DNA of 64,000 bases from Theocolax elegans. Lineage: Eukaryota > Arthropoda > Insecta > Hymenoptera > Cerocephalidae. Under the pieces are notes generated by a model. That model did no database searches, was not told where the DNA came from, and saw only the letters and a list, made by a program, of their open reading frames with translations. Positions 45,587 through 57,018 of the stretch are shown in pieces. Position numbers and translations under genes: made by a program. Location of the stretch: NCBI GenBank assembly GCA_026168455.1, contig CM047428.1:34647255-34711254 (forward strand). The letters run 5' to 3'. Within the stretch, counting starts at the first letter, position 1, and each line of letters starts with the position of its first letter.

Positions 45587-45676
45587 AAGAAATATACGGG
45601 GACTCGAACCCAAGAGTTCCCGTAATGAGTGCATTTACAAAGCGAACACCTATTCCACTTGACCAAACCAAGCATT
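45587..45676 (-). tRNA. tRNA-like sequence (probable pseudogene)
   Basis: On the minus strand box A ggtcaagtggaataggtg and box B gggttcgagtcccc are both near consensus, and a T-run (tttctttttttt) follows as a pol III terminator. The anticodon region reads ctttgtaaatg, which would give anticodon TGT, but the flanking stem is weak and the variable region is long. It could be a diverged tRNA gene or a tRNA-derived SINE head. Confidence 0.5.
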
Positions 45677-45799
45677 TGATAATAAACATATTGAAATCGT
45701 ATATGATCATCGACCCCCTTTCAGGTTTATTTATAATAGTTTTAATTATAAATTAGTTAGATAGTTAAATGAATCTTCGCAGACAATTGAAAAACATGA

Positions 45800-46260
45800 A
45801 TATCCTGAAAGAAAAAGTAAATTGAGCTAGCGCGTGCATAAGATTTTCTTCTTCGCCGTTTCTGTTTCTCCATCCATTCGTCCTTCGCGCGATTCCCTCC
45901 CTACTCGGATACTTAGTATCCCCCACCACTACTTCTAAATTATGTGTAAGCTTCGCCAGTAGCTGTAAGAGGCGCCACTTTCTTGGGCAACATAGGCGGA
46001 TCGCGTGCCCCTATGCTCATCGGCAATCTCTTTCTACTAATCTCTGCCTATACCCCATACCAATAGCACCGGCTATTTAGATATTTATTAAGTAAGCAAG
46101 CGTAATTACCCCCACCAACTTTAGCATTATTATAAGCATAAGAAATTTTAAGCAAAATAGTAATTAGCAGCATTTGTTATTTTTTTTTGTAACTTAGCAA
46201 TACTTAGTTATTTTATTGAAATTATGACTTCCGCGTAATTTCGATTTGGTGGGGGGGAGT
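45800..46260 (+). other. Remnant of an LTR element internal 3' end
   Basis: Noncoding here. It ends in gatttggtgggggggagt, a good polypurine tract, immediately before the LTR at 46261. A diverged copy of part of it (45900-46070) may lie on the minus strand at 25180-25400. Confidence 0.5.
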
Positions 46261-47811
46261 TGTGACAATGTGCTTTGCACATGTCAAGAGCGAGCGACAG
46301 AACCCCTGGCGAACACCATACCAACCCGTACAAGCTAGACGAGTCCCTAGCTACACCTACCTACCCATATACTTTTCCCTAGCTACCTACCCGCACATCA
46401 ACTACGCCCTGCCTACCCTCACATACTAAATATCCTTTCCCAAGCACGGTACACAATACTGAGGTGGTCCTGGCGATGAGGACCCTGGGGCGAGCTCAGA
46501 TTATCAGGTGGGCTCCTCCGAGTCTGCCACTGCAAGCAGGATACTAGAATGGAGGCGATCACTAGGAAGCCTCCAGGACTCTCCGAAGCCTCACAGTACA
46601 GCAGTCAAGGCGATGAGGTAGTATCCAGGCAGGAAGCAGGAGAACCTCCAACGCCAACAATATACAGCTGTAAAAGAGTCACATAATCAATACAAGTACG
46701 CATTAAGAGGACCAGGAGCAAGGAAGAAGATATACAGCTGTATGTAAACACTACAGCTGTACAAGGAACAGTATAGAGCAGAATGAGGTTAGGTTGTCAT
46801 ACGTAAACAACGTATATATATGAACTCTTTCACAGTATATTAAATAAATACGCATACTTGCGTAATCCCCACGACAAATTATTTACCTGGAGCTGTAGAC
46901 AGAGAGGCTATCAGTCACCGAGGTTGACGTCGTCGAGGAGAGGGGTGAATCGGCCCCGAGCAGCAAGCGGCGGCGGGTGAGCTTCGTACCTAAAACTCAT
47001 GCCGTACCAATTAGATGAATACAGATAATAAGGAACGAATTATTAGTTACCTGGGAAGAGGTTGTTCTGCATCTCCGAGACGGCAGCAGCACCAGGTCAT
47101 CATCACCATACAGCCGATTTATACCGATACAGCCTGAACACAGGGGCACTCGACTCGCTCGCGAGACGCGAGATCGAGGTACCGCGCACGAGTACGTACT
47201 GCGCAGGCGCGCGGTACGAACACGGAGCTCTCGAGCACGCCGAAAACCAGATCTCTACGGTCGGTCGACTCGACGACAACGATCAGCTGTGAATAGCGAT
47301 TTAGTACGAGTGAGTGCATAGTGAGAAAGAGAGAGAGAAAGATAAGACATCAAGCGTCCAGGATATCCCTGTAAAGGTTGGTGAAAATACCTCTCTCTGC
47401 TGACGGTACCGCCGTGTACCGCATAAAGTGCGTGCGAGCATCCCGTTCCTTCCCGTCCTTCTCCTTCCCTCCATACAGCCAGGGTTACCATTTAGGGTTT
47501 ATCTGTCCTCTATTATCTAATGTAAATAAAGTCATACTGTATGAGTGCAACAAAGAAAAAACACCTCTATCTGGCAACACTGCATACAGCGTATCCCGGT
47601 GTACCCGAAACCCGGCCACGTTTCGGACCGGCGAGTGATATATATATTATATTATATATATTGTTCGGCTAAGATAACCCGCGTGTTATCGGTATTAACG
47701 CGGCTGGCGCCCACCCACTATTTATCATTTTTATTAATAAATACATCTTTTATTTATAATTAATTGCTGACCCTCATTAACCTGCACCCTGATCCCCACT
47801 GCAGCGTTACA
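46261..47811 (+). repeat. LTR of an otherwise lost retrotransposon
   Basis: Starts TGTGAC after a polypurine tract and ends GTTACA, giving TGT/ACA inverted termini over 1551 bp. The first 26 bases form a hairpin: TGACAATGTGC (46263-46273), loop TTT, GCACATGTCA (46277-46286), with one bulged A. TATA-like sequence near 46812 and AATAAA-type signals near 46845 and 47735 fit U3/R functions. No second LTR or coding region is in the window, so it is a 3' LTR remnant. The family is not determined. Confidence 0.65.
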
Positions 47812-47978
47812 ATATATATATTATATCTTTATTAAAAGTTTAAAAGTTTCAAGATTCGTTTGTAATTTTAAGATGTTTATTAAACAAATAATAAATTGTT
47901 TAAACAAATAAGAATATAAAATAGTAGATGTAATTAATAAAAAAAATTCTATTACAGATTGTTTAAAAACTTTGAAAT
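47812..47978. other. AT-rich spacer, no gene seen
   Basis: AT-rich sequence between the LTR and the SINE target site. Confidence 0.5.
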
Positions 47979-48460
47979 TATATTACTATTAAATTACCGA
48001 CGCGGTGGCGGAGTGGCGGAGACGCACCTCGGCCGGTCACGGAAGTTTAGCAGTATTGAGCGCGGTACCCAAGTGGATGGGTGACGCTCTCGGTCGCTTG
48101 GCTTTCGTGGCGGGTTAGGTGTTTTTTCCCACTTCACAACGTGAGCGGGAGGTGTGAAACATTCGGTTTCGGTGTCAAGGCCTACACAATGTGACTTTGA
48201 CACCCAAAAAGAATGTTTTGAATACACCGACCATCTCGGGTGAGGTTTTCCCTGCTTCACAGGTTTCCCTCATCCACGGGCATAACCCCGGGCGAATGCG
48301 AGATGGTGGGGTTTTTAAGAGAGGGATAAAGCACCTACACATAGGTGGTAGGTGGAGACCGTTAAAGTCCCCCAGGGGATAAACGGTAGGAAGTGCCAGG
48401 AAAAAAGAGGGCACAAAATCAAGAATAAAAAAAAAATAATAATAATATATTACTATTAAA
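47979..48460 (+). mobile_element. 5S-rRNA-derived SINE, longer copy
   Basis: The head (about 47996-48105) resembles 5S rRNA: ggtcacggaagttt-agcag, then gagcgcggtaccc-aagtggatgggtgac, then cgcttggc, which covers the 5S internal pol III promoter. A unique body follows, and the tail ends in an A-rich run with interspersed T. The target duplication TATATTACTATTAAA is present at 47979-47993 and 48446-48460. This places it in the 5S-derived (SINE3-type) class. It would be copied by a LINE in trans; which LINE is unknown. Confidence 0.85.
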
Positions 48461-49627
48461 AATATTGTTAATAAAAATGTGAAACCTAAAGCGCTTTAAT
48501 TAAGATTTAAAATGTACGTTGTTTTATATTTCGATGTAAAATTGTTTTTATAAATACATTTCATATCAAATTTAATTTATGTTTGTTTTATTGAGAGTAT
48601 TCATTATTTTTTTCACTTATTTTTGTTATTTTTCAAACTGTTAGTCTCATTTTTATAAACGATGGAGCTACATTTCCTGAATTTCTTTAAATATTTAACT
48701 AAAATATAAATAAAACTGGTATTATTTTACTGTAAAACATTCTTGATATTATAAAATACTTTATTGGAAAGTTGCACAAAAATAATATAAGTATTTGCTA
48801 TTATATTTACTTAAAATATTATTTCAACAAAATAAAAGCACATTTATAGCAATACTTGCTATTTAAAAAGTAATAATTTTATGCAACAATTGACATTAAT
48901 TTTATATAAATTTGCTGTCACTATTTTCATGTAAATGATTTGAAGCAAATTTATAATAAATAAGGACTTACATTGACGCAAATTTTGGATAAGTAGGTAC
49001 AAATTGTTTTTTGGAAAGTTGCGGTCAATTTGCAATTTTATGTCTATTGGGGTAGGCGACACGTACAAAATGTAGAAATTTTCATAAGGTACATGTAGGC
49101 TACGTGTACCTGAATACATGTAGTGCACGTGTTTATTACATGCGTGTTACACATGAAATCATTTTTTTACGGGAATTGATAGATCGCTGCGTCTTTTGAT
49201 CTCATACACTGCAGCATTTGCTTGCACAGCCCCTACTTAAAAAATTCGCTCCTTCTCTCTCTCTTTCGCTGTCTCCCTTTCTCTTTCTCGCTATGTATCT
49301 CTTTTTTTAGGACAGTCTGATTGCGCGTATCTTGAAATAAGTAAGTAAAACACAAAGTATCGAAATATTTTTTTTTATATTTAAAAAAGTAAGAAAATGT
49401 ATAAGATAACGGAAAAGAATTTATGGCAGCAAGAAATTTTTTGATACAGAAAATTTAAGGTTAATAGGTTATCAGACCTATAACCAAGTCGTATTATTAA
49501 AACTGAAAGACTTTCATATTTTTAAAAACTTATCTGAGTAATCTGGTATTAATCATCTTCATAATTTAGGACGAAGATTTTATTAACATCCGCAGCGGCA
49601 GCGCAAACAAATTCTCAAAGTCCGTCA
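48461..49627. other. AT-rich sequence, no gene seen
   Basis: Mostly AT-rich. A pyrimidine-rich patch (ctct runs) lies at 49250-49290. No gene or terminal repeat was recognised. Confidence 0.5.
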
Positions 49628-49715
49628 CACTGAAGTTGCATCGATGCGAAGTTGCATAAACATATTCTTGCATCTTTAGTTTAACGTTTGACTTCGCATC
49701 GATGCAACTTCAGTG
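49628..49715. repeat. Perfect 24-bp inverted repeat
   Basis: The sequence at 49628-49651 is exactly complementary to 49692-49715, separated by 40 bp. Each arm contains the self-complementary gcatcgatgc. It could be a tiny MITE or a hairpin; there is no target duplication that I can define. Confidence 0.75.
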
Positions 49716-50057
49716 TTGAATAGGACATTTCACTATAAAGTCGAGCATTATTTATCCGAATCTACCGGTATATTCTAATATTGTCAAGCTACTTATGTGG
49801 TTCGTTTATAGGGTTTAATCAGTATTATCACATAAATAGGCGGTTTGATTACAGGATCTTATGGGTTACACCTGTCGTAGAAGCAACCGCTATTGAATAG
49901 TTTATCGTATTTTATGAGGTATTGCTGTATTTTCTATTTACAACGAATAGGCATGTATCTGGATTACAAATAATTAATGATTTTGCATGATTGCAATTTA
50001 TCGGGTTGAATAGGAAATTTTACTATAAAGTCGAGCATTATTTATCCGAATCTACCG
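49716..50057 (-). repeat. 288-bp family repeat, inverted copy split by a solo LTR
   Basis: Minus-strand relative of the tandem repeat at 7309-7870, covering a little over one unit. It stops at ctaccg, where the solo LTR is inserted, and continues at 51088-51175. Confidence 0.85.
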
Positions 50058-51087
50058 TGTAACGTGGTATTTCGTCCTAATACCAGTTACAAGTTATTTA
50101 TTAATTTAATACAGGGACGACGGCCCCGAAGAACGCGTCTTTGTCGTCGCCGTGGGTTAATAAGTTAACCCGTCGAGACACGGTAGCGGAGGTAGGACGA
50201 TCTCCTCTATACCGACACACGCGGCGGGAAAATCGGGAATCGGAATAATGATTGCGGGTTAATTTATAATTAATGACGCGACCGTTAAGTTAAAACAAAA
50301 TAAGTAAGTATTTATTCAAGAATTTACACGGAAGTGCCTGACAATAATTAACGGGGCGTTCTCCCGGACGCGTGGTATATACGCGGCAAGCAGGGCTGCC
50401 CCCGTGCTCGCCCCGCACAATACCTATTCGTTTTCGGTAGCACCGGTGTGCTACCGAACAAACATACACTCAACTACACACACTCAACACGCTCTAAATA
50501 TATACCGACTGACGTCGGGTACTTACCGGGCTGGTTTGTCCATTGGCCCTGGTGCGAGTAGGCGCCCCGACGTCTGCTGGCCGGTGGAGTCGGCCCGGTT
50601 TCCCGACGTCCTCGACGGTGATCTGCAGGTTCGTCCTGATGCCGCGGCGATTCGGCTACCTCGGGGAACACTCAACCCGAGGTATATGGTCCTTCGCACT
50701 GCACTTACACGAACTCACTAGCACTCGCGTACGGCTTCCCGGAGTACGGACGAACCGGTCCGGTACTTCCCGTGGCGCGCGAAACTAAGCGTAACGAAAG
50801 GGTTAAGAAGGTGCTGCCGCGGTCAAGACCGGCAGCGCACTGAGCTTTTCGGGAATTGTCGTATTCCCGAAAAGTACCTAACACACACACACAATAACAA
50901 TTGTATATACGGATGCTCGCACACATCCTCGGTCGTCAACATTAACACGCGTGTTTCGTGGCCTTGAAGAGGCAACGCACAAAACAATAACAACGTGCGA
51001 GATTTTAAGATAGAATATTCTATATACATACGAAATAATATAATACACTAAGTATTATTTATTTCGTTGCAACGACGTCTCGTCGCA
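50058..51087 (-). mobile_element. Solo LTR (tRNA-Arg Ty3/gypsy family), target duplication ACCG
   Basis: 1030 bp, reading on the minus strand, clearly the same LTR as 53152-54184 and 57019-58049. It is flanked by ACCG at 50054-50057 and 51088-51091, and the 288-bp repeat continues across the insertion. A solo LTR normally arises by recombination between the two LTRs of a full element. Short open frames within it are not genes. Confidence 0.92.
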
Positions 51088-51175
51088 ACCGATATATTCT
51101 AATATTGTCAAGCAACCTATGTGGTTCGTTTATAGGGTTTAATCAGTATTATCACATAAATGAGCGGTTTAGTAT
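51088..51175 (-). repeat. Continuation of the split 288-bp family repeat
   Basis: Resumes with the sequence expected after taccg and ends near gcggttt, the unit boundary region seen at 7309. Confidence 0.8.
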
Positions 51176-52375
51176 TACAATAAACACGGAATAGTCGATT
51201 ACATTTTTGGCGCGAAATTTGTATTTTTCAAGTGGCTTTGGTGTTACTAAGAACACATAGAAATATTGTACAATTGAAATATTTTTTCTAAAAATAGGTT
51301 AATATGTTTTCATATTAGTAAAATAATGAAGTATAAACTTTATTACAAGAGAATGCTAAATAAAGAATTCATACTAATTCCGTAACAAATTGTGAATTAT
51401 TTTAAATGTTAACATGGATCATCGAATCATAAAAGATTAACAAAATTGGATTACTTATTGAAAATTAAATTTAATATTTCTTTCCCTAGCGGAAATAATC
51501 ATATGCGAATAATGTTTATAAATATTTAATAAAAGTTATTAGCTTTTATTAGATTTTCATAACACTTTATAAAGTGCGGATTTTGGACTCTAGTAATAGT
51601 TTAAAAAATTTGGTAATGTTTATAAGATTTTATTAGTTGTTTTTAAAATTTCGTAAATATTTCTAAGCTTTATTAGGTTTTATTAGATTTTTGTATTTAG
51701 AAAATATCGTGAAAAACGATAAAATGACACTAATAGTAACTGTTGCATTTTCCTGTATTTAACTGTTTTTAGCTGGTTCTAAGTGATGTATGCAAAAAAA
51801 CAAAAGCTATTAATAAAAGATTGCTATTGGTAAATATTCATAAAAATTCTAAATACTTATTTACTGTATATAATAACTTAAAAAAGTTATTAGTAGTTAT
51901 TAGCTTTTTTAAACTCGCACATTTCTTTTGCTTTTGAAAAAAACCTAAAAGCTAATAAAATCTAGCAAAAGCTAAGAGCTAATAAAAGTTATAAATTCTG
52001 ATTAACCATTAACAGAGTCCAAAATCTGCATATTATAAATTGATTATAAAATTTATTAGCTTTTCTTAGCTCTTTCTGGAAAAATAAATTTCCGTCTGGG
52101 TTGGTGTTTATTACTAGCTTACTGTAGAAAACCACTATCTTTACTTTCATGAAGAATAACATTGAAAAATATTTATAATTAAAAGGCACAAAATTAAGAA
52201 TACCTGCAAGTGTCACTCGAGTCTGACAGTTATTTCTATAACCATTACTAAAGTAGTTAAATATATAGGAATATTGAATATTGAAATATTTGTTCTAAAA
52301 GTTCGGTTAATATTTTTTTTATTTTTAAAAAATAATGAAGAATAAATTTTTATACATGAGTATACTAATGAAAGT
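51176..52375. other. AT-rich, weakly repetitive sequence, no gene seen
   Basis: Many short repeats of the ttttattagctttt type around 51530-52080. The segments near 51260, 52260 and 53010 share phrases (ggttaatattttt, aaaaataatgaag, tgaattattttac), suggesting a badly diverged tandem repeat. No gene. Confidence 0.5.
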
Positions 52376-52753
52376 ATACATATAAATGAACCGACGCGGT
52401 GGCGGAGTGGCGGAGACGCACCTCGGCCGGTCACGGAAGTTAAGCAGTATTGAGCGCAGTACCGAAGTGGATGGGTGACGCTCTCGGTCGCTTGGCTTTC
52501 GTGGCGGGTTAGGTGTTTTGTTTCGAATACACCGGTCATCTCGGGTGAGGTTTTCCCTGCTTCACAGGTTTCCCTCATCCACGGGCATAACCCCGGGCGA
52601 ATGCGAGATGGTGGGGTTTTTAAGGGAGGGATAAAGCACCCACATATAGGTGGTAGGTGGACACCGTTAAAGTCCCCCATGGGATAAACGGTAGGAACTG
52701 CCAGGAAAAAAGAGGGCACAAAATCAAGAATAAAAAAAGAATACATATAAATG
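52376..52753 (+). mobile_element. 5S-rRNA-derived SINE, shorter copy
   Basis: Same SINE as 47994-48445, with the target duplication ATACATATAAATG at 52376-52388 and 52741-52753. The body is about 352 bp because some 95 bp just after the 5S-like head are absent. The remaining body and tail match closely. The head is again like 5S rRNA. Confidence 0.88.
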
Positions 52754-53151
52754 CCGTTACACATTCTGAATTATTTTACAGAGTTTACTTGAATCAGTGA
52801 ATCGTATAAGAATTATTATATTGGATAAGTTTATATAAAATAAATTTAATAATTCTTTGATTTTTATTAGTAGCTTTATAATAGAAAACTTTTACCTTTA
52901 CTTGCATGAAGATTAACAATAAAAAATATTTATAACTAAATAATTCAAAATTAAGATGCAACTGTCTAGAGTTTGGCTGTTATCTTATAAACATTACTAA
53001 TTAACTTAAACATAGACGTAGTATAAACTTTGAATATTTTTTTTTCAAGTTAGGTTAATATTTTTCCATATTTCAATAATTAAAAAGAAAAACTTATTTT
53101 ACAAGAATATACTAATTGAATTACTTTTTAACAAGAGCATAGTGTATATAT
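52754..53151. other. AT-rich flank, no gene seen
   Basis: Part of the diverged repeat noted at 51176-52375. Its right part (53004-53151) reappears at 56846-57018 with many indels. Confidence 0.5.
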
Positions 53152-54184
53152 TGCGACGAGACGTCGTTGCAATGAAATAAATAATACTTAATGTATTATA
53201 TTATTTCGTATGTATATAGAATATTGTAACTCAAAATCTCGCACGTTGTTATTGTTTCGTGCGTTGCCTCTTCAAGGCCACGAAACACGCGTGTTTATGT
53301 CGACGACCGAGGATGTGTGCGAGCATCCGTATATACGATTGTTATTGTGTGTGTGTTAGATACTTTTCGGGAATGCGACAATTCCCGAAAAGCTTAGTAC
53401 GCTGCCGGTCTTGACCGCGGCAGCACCTTCTTAACCCTTTCGTTACGCTTAGTTTCGCGCGCCACGGGAAGTACCGGACCGGTTCGTCCGTACTCCGGGA
53501 AGCCGTACGCGAGTGCTAGTGAGATTGTGAAAGTGCAGTGCGAAGGACCATACACCTCGGGTTGAGTATTCCCCGAGGTAAGCGAATCGCCGCGGCATCA
53601 GGCCGCACCTGCAGACTACCGTCGAGGACGACGGGAGACCGGGCCGACTCCACCGGCCAACGGACGTCGGGGCGCCGACTTCCACCAGGGCCCATGGACC
53701 AGCCAGCCCGGTAAGTACCCGACATTGGTCGGTATCTGTATTTAGGTGTGTTGAGTGAGTGTGTGTGTATGTTTGTTAGGTAGCACACCGGTGCTACCGA
53801 AACCGAATAATCGTTACGCGGGGCGAGTGCGGGGGCAGCCCCAGCTTGCCGCGTAAATACTACGCGACCGGGAGAACGTCCCGCTACCATAACTGTCGGG
53901 CACCTCCGTGTACCATTAATTGAATAAATGTTAACTTCTTTATTTTAATTAATTGGCCGCGTATTTATTTTAAATAATAAATTAACCCGCAACACTTCCG
54001 ATTCCCGGTATTCCCGCCACGCGCGTCGGTACGTAGGAGATCGTCCTATCTCCGCTACCGTGTCCCGACGGGTTGACTCGTCAACCCACGGCGACGACAG
54101 AGACGTGTTCTTCGGGGCCGTCGTCCCTGATTAAATTAATAAATTACTTGTAACTATGGTATTAGGACGAAATACCACGTTACA
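53152..54184 (+). repeat. 5' LTR of the tRNA-Arg element, first copy
   Basis: Starts TGCGACG and ends CGTTACA. The first 20 bases can form a hairpin: TGCGACGA and TCGTTGCA around GACG, with one G-T pair. Nearly identical to 57019-58049. Confidence 0.92.
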
Positions 54185-56845
54185 AATGGCGACCGTGACA
54201 ATACGGTAGTTGTACCACCTGCGTGTCGAGGATTGTTCAGGTCGGTGAATTTTTTTTTGTTTTGGTTAAACAATTTCTTTTTGTACAGGTCTACCTGTAC
54301 ATAAAGAACAACAGTGGGTTAATTATTTAAAATTCTCTCTTTTTCCCTGGCGAAAAACGGGTGTGTAACAGGTAGATTGAGAGAGAGAGAGAGAGAGAGA
54401 ATGTATAGTTTAATAATGGCACGGACGCATGCCATTACTACTTTATTGTACGTGTGAGTGAGAGAGAGAGAGTGAGTTGAAATTTAAAAGGTGTTCGGTT
54501 TCGCGTTAGAGTAGGAACGCGCGGTTATCCCTTGCCGTATATTGTGTGCGAGGGAGAAAGAGAGAGAGAGCGAGAGAATCAGTGTGTGAGAGAGAGAAAT
54601 TGCGTCGCGGAGTTCGATAGTGCTGAGTGAGCACGAGTCCGCTAGTGGGAGAGAGAGAGAAAATCCCAACTAGCCGGCGTTAGACTCGCGCGGCGTAAGT
54701 GTAACGAGAGTGAGGGAGAGAGATATACAAATATATATAATACGGCATATACCGCGCGTGCTATCCTCCGTTGCTACGCAAGAAGGAAAATTCCCCCCTC
54801 TACGCGACCGTAATTTCATTTTTAATTTAATTGCATGAATTTTGTTAACTCGCTTTAAAAGCGAGTTTAACAATTTGTGTGTGTGTGAAATATTTTTGAG
54901 TTCGGCTCACTGATTTTGTATCGGTTTGAGACGAACAATAATTCTTATATTATTTATAATTATTAATTCTTGTATTAATATTATTGTAATAAATTATAAT
55001 TATTATTTGTAATATATTTATTTTTCCTAATTTTTTAAATATATTATCACGCTGTTAGTCAGCTGATAATTTTGAAAATTTATAATAATTTCTTTTGTGT
55101 GTACTAACAATAATAATTGTCATTATTATTATTAATTTTGACATTGTCTGTTAGTCAGATAAGTCAAGGTTAATAAATTTTTTTTTGTTACCGACACGAT
55201 TTTGGCTCGCATTAGTGCTGAGACATATCGTGATTTCGGTGTTATATTTATAATAATTATTATTATTAATATTCGTTCGATTAAGTGTGTGTCACTTAAC
55301 CATTAGTTCTGCTGACGGGAAAATTTCTTTTTGATTTATTTCTTAATTTTCTTTCCTCCAAATCAAGGAATAGATTGCGATTAATTTGTTTGTCAAATTA
55401 ATTGCATATTTATGTTTAATATTTATATAAAATAAATTATAATTTTTTTTGTTATAATTTTTTTTGTTATTGTTTGGAGGTTAACATTAAAATTAAATTT
55501 TTTTTTTGTGTGATTCAATTAAATTTGAAATTTGTTTTTGTGTCTTAATCACATTTAAATTTTTTGTGTAATCTTGACTCTGAAAAGAAATTTTTTTTCT
55601 TTTCGAAGCTACACTTTGCAAATTTTTCTTTCTTTGTGTGTGGGATTTGCACTTTATGCAGAGTTATAATTATTTTGCCAAAATAATTATATTTGTAGCT
55701 TCTAGAAATTTAATTTTTTTTTTTTTAAAGTTAAATTAAGAATTTTTTTTCTTTTGTCGATTGTGAGTTGCAATTGATAGCAATTTATTTTTTTTAATTG
55801 TTACCAAATTAATTTGTTTGTCAGATTAATTCGGTCTTGGATTGGTCCAAGTATCTTTTGCAATTTTACTTGTAATTTGAAAGGAAATTTGACAACGGAA
55901 ATTTGTTGATCCGAACACAAATTCGATTAAGCCTTCGAATTCTGTGGCAAATAAATTTTTTTTTTGTTGTTGTTTGATTATAAAAAAAAAAAATAAATTA
56001 ATTTACATTAACTTTTCTTGGATAGCATTTAATAAATTTGCCAAACTCGGATCGAAATTTCTTTGTGTTTGTTTTTCTTTTCATACAAGGTATGCCTTTT
56101 CAAATATAGTAGTTTGGTACCCTGTATTTGAATCTGGACTCTGAGCTATCTCCTCAGTTGTCCAAACTTACAGGACATACGGGGACGCCGTCGGTGTGCC
56201 GATTGAGCGAAAATCCCCAGGTGCACAACGTCGTCTTCTGCTCATCAAGCAAATAACGATGGCAGTTACGAGACGCGTATGTGCAAAATCCTAAGTGACT
56301 CGCGGGATGCGAGACACATTAAAATGAGATCAGATCACTCCCAATGGAGGAGATCTATACTCAACTCGACCAACTGCATTTGAACGCAAATGGAGAGGAA
56401 TTTGAGTGTAGGGAACGCCTCTTCAGACATCGGATCAAGTGTTTCGATCCTAAAATTGATGTGCCATGGTATCCCAGTCACGATGAGGATATTTCTGCTC
56501 TGCCAGCTGATAAGATGCTAGCTTGTCCACAGTTCTGGCAGACGCATAAGAAACGTTCCAGGAGAGGTAGTGTCATACCTTCTGGAACAGAGATGTCTGC
56601 AGAATCTGAGTTGTCAGATAACAGACCAACGCGTGCGCAAATATCTCCGATTCGAGAGGAAGCCGGAGGTACACCACCACGCATACAGTGACTACACCGA
56701 CGAATGATCGAGGCCTTCAACTGAAAATGCATCAGGCATAATTTCAGGAACGGCGATTCCAACGTCGGTAATATCAACATCGAGACAGTCGACGGTGGCG
56801 ACCGTCACATCCCTCGTTCAGGGTGAAACGACTGTGACAAATTCA
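54185..56845 (+). pseudogene. Leader and truncated gag of the tRNA-Arg element, first copy
   Basis: The primer site tggcgaccgtgaca is at 54187-54200. The leader and gag start mirror 58050-60713, but the gag part (56126-56845) has several one-base deletions in homopolymers relative to the second copy, including at the initiating ATGGGC (here atggc) and in the aaaa run before gagatcag. It then breaks off mid-gene at 56845, where sequence equal to the left flank of the first LTR begins again. I think it is a duplicated contig end, not a real second element. Confidence 0.8.
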
Positions 56846-57018
56846 ACTTAACTAAACATAGACGTAGTATAAACTTTGAATATTTTTTTTTCCAAGACTA
56901 GGTTAATATGTTGTTGTATTTCCCTAGTTTCATAGAATTAAAAAGAAAAACTTATTTTTTTTTTTTTTACAAGAATATACTAATTGAATTACTTTTAACA
57001 AGAGCATAGTGTATATAT
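56846..57018 (+). repeat. Duplicate of the left flank of the first LTR
   Basis: Matches 53004-53151 with about 25 extra bases, mostly T-runs, and other indels. Confidence 0.8.

Noticed and set aside
47062..47638. Possible host exons in the GC-richer part of the 46.3-kb LTR
   Set aside because: The frames are short, overlapping on both strands, and lie inside LTR-like boundaries. No domain was recognised.
48000..48110. A working 5S rRNA gene
   Set aside because: The similarity is partial, the segment is fused to a SINE body with an A-rich tail, and target duplications flank the whole unit.
52213..52764. 183-residue minus-strand frame over the second SINE
   Set aside because: It spans SINE and AT-rich flank and corresponds to no domain. 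The SINE explains the sequence.
54484..54873. Ser/Leu-rich frames on the minus strand (also at 58347-58772)
   Set aside because: They are translations of GA-repeat-rich leader sequence of the retrotransposon.
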